Positions 1-5,169 of a DNA stretch of 6,868 nt are shown here, piece after piece. Numbering within the stretch: the first letter of the stretch is position 1; every line of letters begins with the position of its first letter. The notes under the pieces were generated by a model that did not search any database, was not told the origin of the DNA, and worked only from the letters and a program-made list of their open reading frames with translations. This DNA is from Actinoplanes liguriensis (GTDB lineage Bacteria; Actinomycetota; Actinomycetes; Mycobacteriales; Micromonosporaceae), in NCBI GenBank assembly GCA_000715855.1, contig KL571237.1, positions 35,912-42,779 of the forward strand. Reading direction: 5' to 3'. The position numbers and the translations under genes were made by a program.

Positions 1-2
1 CC

Positions 3-341
3 ACGTCGGCCGGGGTGCGCGCCGCCGGCGATCCGGAGCGATCGATCCGTACGGTGGCGGTCTGCGGTGGCGCCGGTGACTCCTTCCTGGCCGACGCGGC
101 CCGTGCCGGGGTCGACGCGTATCTTTGCGCGGACCTGCGGCACCACCCGGCCGGTGAGCATCTGGCGAACGACGGCCCGGCGCTGCTCGACGCCGCGCAC
201 TGGGCGACCGAGCGACCCTGGCTGGACGACGTGGCAGCCTGGCTGCGTGCGCAGTTCCCCGTCGATGTGGTGGTGTCCGACCTGGACACGGACCCCTGGA
301 CCGTTCATTCCGCATCTGCGCAGAAGGAGATCCACTCGTGA
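3..341 (+). CDS. Nif3-like dinuclear metal-centre protein, C-terminal part (5' end outside window)
   Basis: Seen: an open frame enters from the left edge and ends at TGA 339-341, giving 112 residues. It holds the C-terminal Nif3 core: a glycine-rich VCGGAGDSFL stretch (about residues 20-29), ADLRHH (43-48), and AAHWATE (64-70), whose His66 and Glu70 match the C-terminal metal ligands of the family. Known: Nif3/DUF34 proteins form ring-shaped cytoplasmic oligomers with a two-metal site. Some are annotated GTP cyclohydrolase 1 type 2, but the general role is unsettled and metal handling is proposed. Family members are usually about 250-380 residues, so more than half is missing here through the window edge and not by mutation. 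The in-frame GTG at 15 is internal. The stop overlaps the GTG of the next gene, so the two are translationally coupled. Confidence 0.88.
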   Translation, partial: TSAGVRAAGDPERSIRTVAVCGGAGDSFLADAARAGVDAYLCADLRHHPAGEHLANDGPALLDAAHWATERPWLDDVAAWLRAQFPVDVVVSDLDTDPWTVHSASAQKEIHS

Positions 342-1072
342 AGGCCGCCCCGGAAGCCCAGCGCCGCCTGCTCGATCTGCAGGCCGTCGACACCGCGCTG
401 GCCCAGCTCGCGCACCGCCGCAAGAATCTGCCCGAGCTCGCCGAGATCGAGGCGGCGGCCCGGGAGATCTCCGCGCTGGAGGACGAGCGGGTTCGCGCCC
501 AGGTCGCGGTCGACGACCTGGACCGGGACATCTCCCGGTTCGAGAAGGACATCGACCAGGTTCGTCAGCGCAAGACCAAGGACCAGCAGCGGCTCGAGGC
601 GGGCGGCTCGGTGCGCGAGGTCGAGGGCCTGCAGCACGAGCTGGCCACGCTGAACCGGCGGCAGTCCGAGCTGGAGGACGCCGAGCTCGAGCTGATGGAG
701 CAGCGGGAGACCGCGACCGCCACGCTGGCCGACGTGCAGAGCCGGATCACCGCGGCGGTCGAGCGGCGCGCCGACGCCGAGCGGCGGCGTGACGAGACGT
801 CCACGGAGATCGCCAAGGAGCAGGAGTTCAAGTCGCAGTCCCGCGGCCCGCTCGCCGCGGATCTGCCGGCCGACCTGGTCACCCTGTACGACAAGATCCG
901 CACGGACACCGGGATGGGCGCGGCGCTGGTCTACGCCGGCCGCTGTGGCGCTTGCCGGATCGAGCTGTACGGCGCCGACCTGAACCGGGTGAAGGCCGCC
1001 CCGGCCGACGAGGTCGTGCGCTGTGAGGAGTGCCGCCGGATCATGATCCGCACCTCGGAGTCGGGCCTGTGA
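338..1072 (+). CDS. Coiled-coil protein with C-terminal C4 zinc ribbon (Rv2229c-like)
   Basis: A 244-residue protein starting at GTG 338, which overlaps the preceding TGA. An AAGGAG ribosome site at 324-329 lies 8 nt upstream and decides this start. Residues 1-165 are almost entirely charged heptad-like helix rich in Glu, Arg, Leu and Ala, read as a long antiparallel coiled-coil hairpin. The C-terminus carries CGAC (Cys203, Cys206) and CEEC (Cys229, Cys232), a four-Cys zinc ribbon of the zf-RING_7 type. Known: members are conserved in actinobacteria beside Nif3 and RNase HI genes, as in M. tuberculosis Rv2229c, and are often labelled nucleic-acid-binding. The shape recalls DksA/Gre-type secondary-channel factors and CT398, but the true function is not established. 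Its stop overlaps the next start by 4 nt. Confidence 0.9.
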   Translation: MKAAPEAQRRLLDLQAVDTALAQLAHRRKNLPELAEIEAAAREISALEDERVRAQVAVDDLDRDISRFEKDIDQVRQRKTKDQQRLEAGGSVREVEGLQHELATLNRRQSELEDAELELMEQRETATATLADVQSRITAAVERRADAERRRDETSTEIAKEQEFKSQSRGPLAADLPADLVTLYDKIRTDTGMGAALVYAGRCGACRIELYGADLNRVKAAPADEVVRCEECRRIMIRTSESGL

Positions 1073-2169
1073 GCGGTGACCTGCGGGTCGTCGTCGAGGC
1101 GGACGGCGGCTCGCGGGGCAACCCCGGCCCGGCGGGGTACGGCGCGGTGGTGATGACCACCGACGGCGAGGTCCTGCTGGAGCGCTACGCCGCCCTGGGC
1201 ACCACCACGAACAACGTCGCGGAGTATTCCGGCCTGATCGCCGGTCTGCGCGCGGCCGCCGAGCTGAACGCCACCCGGGTCGACGTCCGGATGGACTCCA
1301 AACTGGTCATCGAGCAGATGTCCGGCCGCTGGCAGATCAAGAACCCGGGCCTGCGACCGCTCGCCGCCGAGGCGGCCGGCCTGGTCGCCAAGTTCCAGAC
1401 GGTCACCTTCGACTGGATCCCGCGCGAGCGGAACACGGCCGCCGACGCCCTGGCGAACCGGGCGATGGACGAGGCCGCAGGCAAGTTCAAGGGCGACCGG
1501 GTCGAGGCCGAGACGCCGAAGCCGCGCTCCTGGGCGCCGCCGTCGCTGGAGAACGCGACCCGGCTGATCCTGGTCCGGCACGGCGCGACCGCGATGACCG
1601 CGCAGGGGCGCTACTCGGGCCGCGGCGACGTGCCGCTGACCGACGAGGGCGAGGCCCAGGCGATGGCGGCGGCCGGTCGGGTGGCCGGGCTGTCCCGCGA
1701 CGTCGGAGCCGTCCTGACCTCGCCGCTGGGTCGCTGCGTGCGGACCGCCGAGCTGATCGCCGCCGAGGTGGGCGGCGTGCCGGTGACGGTCATGGACGAC
1801 CTGATCGAGTGCGACTTCGGGCTCTGGGAGGCGAAGACCTTCGCCGAGGTGCAGGAGGGCTGGCCGCGCGAGATGAGCGCGTGGCTGGAGTCGACCAGTG
1901 TGGCGCCGCCGAAGGGCGAGTCGTTCCAGACGGTCGGCAAGCGGGTCCGCGGGGCGATGGCGAAGATCCTCCAGGCGTACCCGGGTCAGGTTGTCGTGGT
2001 TGTCTCGCACGTCTCGCCGATCAAACTGATCCTCCGCGACGCGCTCGCGGCCGGGGACGCGTTCCTGCATCGGCTTTTCCTGGACGCAGCGGGCGTATCC
2101 ACCATGGACATCTGGCCGGACGGCAACGTCGCGGTTCGCTCGGTCAACGAGACTGCTCATCTTCGATAG
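1069..2169 (+). CDS. Bifunctional RNase HI / histidine (acid) phosphatase, Rv2228c-like
   Basis: A 366-residue fusion. The start is GTG 1069, overlapping the previous stop in a GTGA arrangement, with GGAG at 1057-1060 eight nt upstream; the in-frame ATG at 1030 lies inside the zinc-ribbon gene and is rejected. Residues 5-135 are an RNase HI fold with catalytic acids Asp12 (EADGGSRGNPG), Glu52 (NVAEYSG), Asp76 (RMDSKLV) and Asp126 (NTAADALAN), which cleaves RNA in RNA-DNA hybrids. Residues 165-366 are a phosphoglycerate-mutase-like phosphatase with LVRHG (His171 nucleophile), SPLGR (Arg222), likely acid Glu247 and VVSHVSP (His314). Known: the M. tuberculosis homologue Rv2228c has RNase H and CobC-like alpha-ribazole phosphatase activity, a late cobalamin step. 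A linker at about 138-162 joins the domains. The catalytic-loop histidine of E. coli RNase HI is not seen; the loop reads IPRERNTAAD. Confidence 0.93.
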   Translation: MSGDLRVVVEADGGSRGNPGPAGYGAVVMTTDGEVLLERYAALGTTTNNVAEYSGLIAGLRAAAELNATRVDVRMDSKLVIEQMSGRWQIKNPGLRPLAAEAAGLVAKFQTVTFDWIPRERNTAADALANRAMDEAAGKFKGDRVEAETPKPRSWAPPSLENATRLILVRHGATAMTAQGRYSGRGDVPLTDEGEAQAMAAAGRVAGLSRDVGAVLTSPLGRCVRTAELIAAEVGGVPVTVMDDLIECDFGLWEAKTFAEVQEGWPREMSAWLESTSVAPPKGESFQTVGKRVRGAMAKILQAYPGQVVVVVSHVSPIKLILRDALAAGDAFLHRLFLDAAGVSTMDIWPDGNVAVRSVNETAHLR

Positions 2170-2176
2170 AAAGCAT

Positions 2177-2205
2177 TGACCCCCTCGGTGCGGGACGTTT
2201 ATTTT
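2177..2205 (+). promoter_or_regulatory. Putative promoter of the chitinase gene
   Basis: TTGACC (2177-2182) and TATTTT (2200-2205) are separated by 17 bp, in an unusually AT-rich patch of an otherwise GC-rich sequence. This fits a housekeeping-sigma promoter starting transcription near 2212, about 40 nt before the chosen chitinase start. No clear terminator separates it from the RNase H gene ending at 2169, so read-through is possible. It is inferred from sequence only. Confidence 0.4.
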
Positions 2206-2235
2206 CCTCGATTAGGAAACGTTCTTAACCGTTTC
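2203..2235. promoter_or_regulatory. Overlapping inverted repeats, candidate operator of the chitinase gene
   Basis: Three overlapping dyads share one block, AGGAAACG (2214-2221). TTTCCT (2203-2208) is a perfect inverse of AGGAAA (2214-2219). GAAACG (2216-2221) is a perfect inverse of CGTTTC (2230-2235). TTAGGAAACGTTCTTAA (2212-2228) is a 17-bp palindrome with 6 of 8 pairs matching. They lie around and just downstream of the predicted transcription start, a typical repressor position. The pattern does not match the DasR site or the classical Streptomyces chitinase direct repeats (TGGTCTAGACCA type). The binding protein is unknown. Confidence 0.45.
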
Positions 2236-2250
2236 GCCCTTGGGGGGCTC

Positions 2251-3522
2251 ATGAAGGGTTTCACCCGCGCTCTGGTCGCCGCGGCAGCAGTCTTTGTCGC
2301 CGCTGCGCCTGTGCCGGCATTTGCACACGAAAAATACGTCAAAGTCGGGTACTTCACGCAGTGGGGCATCTACGGCCGCGACTTCCAGCTGGCCAAGGTC
2401 CAGAAGTCCGGCGCCGCGGCCCGGCTCACCCACCTCAACTACGCGTTCGGCCCGGTCACCGCGGACGGCGTCTGCGCCTCCGCCGACCCATGGGCCGACT
2501 GGCAGACCCCGTTCTCCGACGCGAACAGCGTGGACGGCGCCGGTGACGTCGCCGGCCAGCCGATCGCCGGCAACCTCAACCAGCTCGCCGAGCTCAAGAA
2601 GAAGAACCCCGGGCTGCGGGTGCTGATCTCGCTCGGCGGCTGGAGCGGCTCGGCGTACTTCTCGGACGCGGCCCTGACCGACGCCTCCCGCAAGAAACTC
2701 GTCTCGTCCTGCGTGGACCTCTGGATCAAGGGCAACCTGCCCGGCCTCACCGAGGGTGTGGCGGGCGGCATCTTCGACGGCGTCGACCTGGACTGGGAGT
2801 GGCCCGGCTCGGACGGCAACGCCGGCAACGTGATCCGCCCCGAGGACAAGACGAACTTCACGCTGCTCGCCGCCGAGTTCCGCGCCCAGCTCGACAAGCT
2901 CGGCCGGACCACCCGCAAGCACTACGACCTGACCGCGTTCCTGCCCGCCGCCCCGGCGAAGATCGACGCCGGCTTCGAGGCCGCCAAGATCTTCAGGTAC
3001 CTCGACTTCGGCACCCTCCAGGGCTACGACTACCACGGCACCTGGGAGGCCCGGACCAACCAGCAGTCCGCCCTCCGCGTCCCGGCCGGCGCCCCGGACA
3101 ACCCGGACTTCTCGGTCGAGAACACGGTCAACGCGTGGCTCGCCGGCGGCGCCCCGCGCCAGAAACTCGTGCTCGGCATGCCGTACTACGGCCAGGGCTG
3201 GACCGGCGTCACCGGCACCGGCAACGGCCTGTTCCAGCCCGCCACCGGCCCGGCGCCCGGCGTCTTCGCGGCCGGCACCGAGGACTACAAGACCCTCAAG
3301 AAACTCCCGGCACAGGGCTACAGCGTGCACCGGGATCTGCGGGCCGGTCACGCCTGGCTCTTCAACGGCAACACCTTCTGGACGTACGACGATCCGGCCG
3401 TCCTCCTGCAGAAGACGCTCTACATCCGGAGCCGCGGTCTCGGCGGCGCCATGATGTGGTCGCTCGACGGCGACGACGACAATGCCACCCTGACCAGGAC
3501 GATCGCGCTCGGCCTGCACTGA
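2251..3522 (+). CDS. Secreted GH18 chitinase, single catalytic domain
   Basis: A 423-residue secreted endo-acting family 18 glycoside hydrolase that should cut beta-1,4-GlcNAc bonds in chitin. The ATG at 2251 is chosen because it begins a clean signal peptide: Lys2/Arg6, hydrophobic Ala/Val core 7-19, and an AFA cleavage site after residue 25. A G-rich tract at 2242-2247 precedes it at short distance; in-frame TTG 2176 and GTG 2188 are weaker. The mature enzyme opens with VKVGYF on beta-1, then SLGGW (127-131), the catalytic DGVDLDWEW (176-184, acid Glu183), a GYDYHG strand (258-263), and the MPYYGQGW segment (310-317) typical of chitinases with the alpha+beta insertion. MMWSLDGDD (401-409) closes the barrel. 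No chitin-binding or fibronectin domain is present, although many actinomycete chitinases have one. Regulation is probably through the dyads in its leader. Exact substrate mode is not readable. Confidence 0.93.
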   Translation: MKGFTRALVAAAAVFVAAAPVPAFAHEKYVKVGYFTQWGIYGRDFQLAKVQKSGAAARLTHLNYAFGPVTADGVCASADPWADWQTPFSDANSVDGAGDVAGQPIAGNLNQLAELKKKNPGLRVLISLGGWSGSAYFSDAALTDASRKKLVSSCVDLWIKGNLPGLTEGVAGGIFDGVDLDWEWPGSDGNAGNVIRPEDKTNFTLLAAEFRAQLDKLGRTTRKHYDLTAFLPAAPAKIDAGFEAAKIFRYLDFGTLQGYDYHGTWEARTNQQSALRVPAGAPDNPDFSVENTVNAWLAGGAPRQKLVLGMPYYGQGWTGVTGTGNGLFQPATGPAPGVFAAGTEDYKTLKKLPAQGYSVHRDLRAGHAWLFNGNTFWTYDDPAVLLQKTLYIRSRGLGGAMMWSLDGDDDNATLTRTIALGLH

Positions 3523-3532
3523 TTTCGACCCC

Positions 3533-3561
3533 GGCGCCCGGTCCCGCGCGGGCCGGGCGCC
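3533..3561 (+). terminator. Hairpin terminator after the chitinase gene
   Basis: GGCGCCCGG (3533-3541) pairs perfectly with CCGGGCGCC (3553-3561). An inner CCC/GGG pairing (3543-3545 with 3550-3552) and a 4-nt loop lie beyond a single bulged T3542. It begins 11 nt after the chitinase stop. There is no T-run afterwards, which is common for actinobacterial terminators. Confidence 0.7.
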
Positions 3562-3564
3562 CCG

Positions 3565-3570
3565 TACACT
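3565..3570 (+). promoter_or_regulatory. -10 element (TACACT) for the small secreted-protein gene
   Basis: TACACT lies 9 nt before the ATG at 3580 and 4 bases after the chitinase hairpin. No Shine-Dalgarno site precedes that ATG, so the transcript is probably leaderless or has only a few leader bases. The -35 region would fall inside the hairpin and is not recognisable. Confidence 0.45.
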
Positions 3571-3579
3571 CCCGTGATC

Positions 3580-4110
3580 ATGAGACGCCTGCTCACCTCG
3601 ACCGGAGTCACCGCGGCAGCGCTGCTGGCGCTGGCCGGCGGTCCTCCGGCCGAGCCGACCGGTCTCGCCGGGCCGCCGGCGCCGCCGGACGAGAGCCTCA
3701 CCGTGCTCCGCCACCACGCGACCGAGATCCTCGCCGGCCGCGGCGACAGCCTCGCCCGGCAGGAGTACCCGGACCCGGACGCCCCGTCCGGCGTCACGAT
3801 CGGCGACGTGGCGGGAACGGCGGCCGGCACCCGGCTGACCGTCGAGTTCATCGGCGCCGAGTATCCGGGGACCTCCCCGTGCGGCGCGGACTACATCGTC
3901 GAGGCGGCCGAGTCCGCCGTCGCCGTCGTCCTCCTGGTCGTCGCCGACCACCATCGCGCGAGAGCCGTCCCACCGGACGAGCCCCCCGGCATCTGCACCC
4001 AAGTCGGCTTCATGCACTCCGGCACGGTGACCCTGTCCCACCCTCTCGGCCACCGCCCGGTGACGGACGCCGTCAACGGCCTGCCCTTGCCGATCCAGCC
4101 CCACCTCTGA
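3580..4110 (+). CDS. Small probably secreted protein of unknown function
   Basis: 176 residues, not recognised. The ATG at 3580 gives a basic start (Arg2, Arg3) followed by a hydrophobic Ala/Leu stretch at 9-20. This looks like a signal peptide, although the cleavage site is blurred by the Gly/Pro-rich segment 20-36. There is no lipobox Cys. A GTG at 3574 in the same frame would add only two residues. The mature part contains a helical, charged stretch (about 38-62), a strand-rich central core (72-126) and exactly two cysteines, Cys101 (TSPCGADY) and Cys139 (GICTQ), which could form one disulfide outside the cell. It stands alone in orientation, between the chitinase terminator and a convergent gene 9 bp away. 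No enzyme motif is visible. Confidence 0.7.
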   Translation: MRRLLTSTGVTAAALLALAGGPPAEPTGLAGPPAPPDESLTVLRHHATEILAGRGDSLARQEYPDPDAPSGVTIGDVAGTAAGTRLTVEFIGAEYPGTSPCGADYIVEAAESAVAVVLLVVADHHRARAVPPDEPPGICTQVGFMHSGTVTLSHPLGHRPVTDAVNGLPLPIQPHL

Positions 4111-4119
4111 CGAGGAGCC

Positions 4120-4437
4120 TCAGGCGCCGGGCGCCCACCCGTCCGGTCGCTGATGCGCGCAACACAGCCGCTCGCCGGAGTGATCCGTCACCCACCCCTG
4201 ATCGCCGTTGAAGTGGACCACCAGCCAATTCGCGCCGTAGTAGTCCACCTCGAACGGCTCGTGCGGGTAGGTCGTGCCGATCCAGGGCTCCGGGCCGCTC
4301 ACACCGGTCGTCGTGACCACGAACGTCTCGCCCGGCCGGAGCCAGTAGTCCTCCCCGTAGGGTTCCAGACTCAGTTCCAGCAGTTCGCCGCCGCGGTTGT
4401 GCACACGCAGCCGAGCCTCAGGAACGTCAGTCACCAT
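4120..4437 (-). CDS. Hypothetical 105-residue beta-rich protein
   Basis: Not recognised. It starts at ATG 4437 with GAAGGG about 5 nt upstream on the minus strand; TTG 4440 and GTG 4434 are in-frame alternatives. There is no signal peptide or membrane segment. The sequence alternates short strands and turns: ARLRVHNRGGELLELSLEPYG (about 8-28), YWLRPGETFVVTTTG (31-45), then aromatic-rich FEVDYYGANWLVVHFNG (62-78). This suggests a small acidic cytoplasmic beta-sandwich. Two adjacent cysteines (Cys92, Cys93) near the end are the only ones and could bind metal or be incidental. It diverges from the Cys-rich gene at 4538 and converges on the secreted-protein gene, their stops being 9 bp apart. Codon use matches the surroundings, so it looks native. 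Confidence 0.65.
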   Translation of the reverse strand: MVTDVPEARLRVHNRGGELLELSLEPYGEDYWLRPGETFVVTTTGVSGPEPWIGTTYPHEPFEVDYYGANWLVVHFNGDQGWVTDHSGERLCCAHQRPDGWAPGA

Positions 4438-4477
4438 CAATGCCCTTCATCGGTCGATCACCGCAGAGCTTCGCACA

Positions 4478-4496
4478 GCCGACATCCCGTGTCGGC
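4478..4496. promoter_or_regulatory. Perfect inverted repeat in a divergent promoter region
   Basis: GCCGACA (4478-4484) and TGTCGGC (4490-4496) are perfect inverses around a 5-base spacer. They sit between two divergent genes, 40 bases from each start. The position suits an operator for both genes; nothing ties it to a specific regulator. Confidence 0.35.
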
Positions 4497-4525
4497 CGGG
4501 CACGTTCGCCGGCCCGCTTTCCTCC

Positions 4526-4531
4526 TAGGCT
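4526..4531 (+). promoter_or_regulatory. -10 element (TAGGCT) for a leaderless gene
   Basis: TAGGCT is followed by exactly six bases and then the GTG at 4538. This spacing places the transcription start on the G of the start codon. No ribosome-binding site precedes it, as expected for a leaderless actinobacterial mRNA. The -35 match is poor. Confidence 0.6.
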
Positions 4532-4537
4532 GGCGCG

Positions 4538-4981
4538 GTGACCTCCGATCAGGCCGAGCCGCGCCCCTACGGGCAGACCTTCGAGGACCTCGCCGCGTTC
4601 CTGCAGCGCCCCGTGCCGGACGGATACCCGGTCGACCAGGTTCGCGAGTGCGTCTGCCGGTCGTGTGCGGGACGGTCGTTCGAGGTGCAGGTCATGGACG
4701 AGGAGAGCGCCGCCCGCCGGACCTGCCTGACGTGCAAGGCGCGAGAGTTCATCGCCGACAGCGCGGAGTACTGGGACGACGACGCACCGGCGGAGTACTT
4801 CTGCGGCTGCCCGTGCGGCCACGAGGAGTTCGCCGCCGCGGTGGGCTTCTCGCTGCGCGAGGACGGTGACGTCCGCTGGCTGTTCGTCGGGCTCCGCTGT
4901 CTCGATTGCGGCCTGATGGGCGTCTACGAGGACTGGAAGATCAGCTACGGCCCCAGCGCGTTTCTGCTCGACCAGGTCTGA
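4538..4981 (+). CDS. Cys-rich protein with two probable zinc ribbons
   Basis: 147 residues starting at GTG 4538, a start supported by the TAGGCT box 6 nt upstream. Ten cysteines sit in paired knuckles: CVCRSC (Cys38, 40, 43), CLTC (Cys63, 66), CGCPCGH (Cys89, 91, 93, with His95) and CLDC (Cys121, 124). The natural reading is two C4 zinc ribbons, one made by the first two knuckles and one by the last two, each with 20-30 residues between halves. The acidic segment 78-86 (WDDDAPAEY) links them. The C-terminus (GVYEDWKISYGPS) is aromatic-rich and looks like a conserved family signature, but I cannot name the family. No signal peptide or membrane segment is present, so it is cytoplasmic. RNA, DNA or protein binding is possible; no catalytic residues are apparent. 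Confidence 0.75.
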   Translation: MTSDQAEPRPYGQTFEDLAAFLQRPVPDGYPVDQVRECVCRSCAGRSFEVQVMDEESAARRTCLTCKAREFIADSAEYWDDDAPAEYFCGCPCGHEEFAAAVGFSLREDGDVRWLFVGLRCLDCGLMGVYEDWKISYGPSAFLLDQV

Positions 4982-5017
4982 GGTGCCCGGATGGTCTGCG
5001 CGGCATGGATCGGACTC

Positions 5018-5049
5018 CGGCGGCGGCTTTGACTCAGGCGCCGCTGCCG
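5018..5049. terminator. Possible terminator after the zinc-ribbon gene
   Basis: CGGCGGCGGC (5018-5027) and GCCGCTGCCG (5040-5049) form a 10-bp stem with one mismatch and a 12-nt loop, starting 36 nt after the stop. There is no T-run. It lies in the convergent gap before the minus-strand membrane gene, where a terminator is expected. Confidence 0.4.
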
Positions 5050-5140
5050 AACGTCCTCGCCTTCCTGTTCCTGCCAGAGCGAAGAAGCCACCCGTAGGAC
5101 GCCCCGGCCACAGAATCCGCGTACAGGCCGACTCGTCCGC

Positions 5141-5165
5141 CGCCCTCGCGCGAGGCCCGCGGGCG
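5141..5165. terminator. GC-rich palindrome cluster, possible terminator of the minus-strand membrane gene
   Basis: Two perfect palindromes lie side by side: CCTCGCGCGAGG (5144-5155) and GCCCGCGGGC (5155-5164). An alternative pairing of CGCCC (5141-5145) with GGGCG (5161-5165) is also possible. They start 5 bases beyond the stop of the minus-strand gene ending at 5170. Such repeats arise easily at this GC content, hence modest confidence. Confidence 0.35.
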
Positions 5166-5169
5166 TGAG

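Noticed and set aside
67..792. Plus-strand frame covering the Nif3/zinc-ribbon junction
   Set aside because: Translation is Arg/Pro-rich noise. The two real frames with a coupled start and ribosome site explain the DNA.
931..2160. Long minus-strand open frame opposite the RNase H/phosphatase gene (409 codons)
   Set aside because: Composition is Arg/Gly/His-rich with no motif. It is the expected antisense shadow of a GC-rich gene whose plus-strand product has clear catalytic motifs.
2176..2250. Extending the chitinase upstream to TTG 2176
   Set aside because: It would bury the promoter-like pair and operator dyads in coding sequence and put 25 residues before an otherwise perfect signal peptide.
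2212..4104. Very long minus-strand open frame (630 codons) opposite the chitinase and secreted-protein genes
   Set aside because: It spans two well-supported plus-strand genes and a terminator. Its translation is low-complexity and motif-free, so it is a GC-skew artefact.
2799..4211. Plus-strand open frame of 470 codons in another frame of the chitinase region
   Set aside because: Dominated by Arg/Pro/Gly repeats and runs through the chitinase terminator; a frame shadow.
4982..5169. A decayed gene in the convergent gap
   Set aside because: Short open frames exist in several phases but none has a ribosome site, a protein-like composition or recognisable motifs; only two hairpins are supportable.
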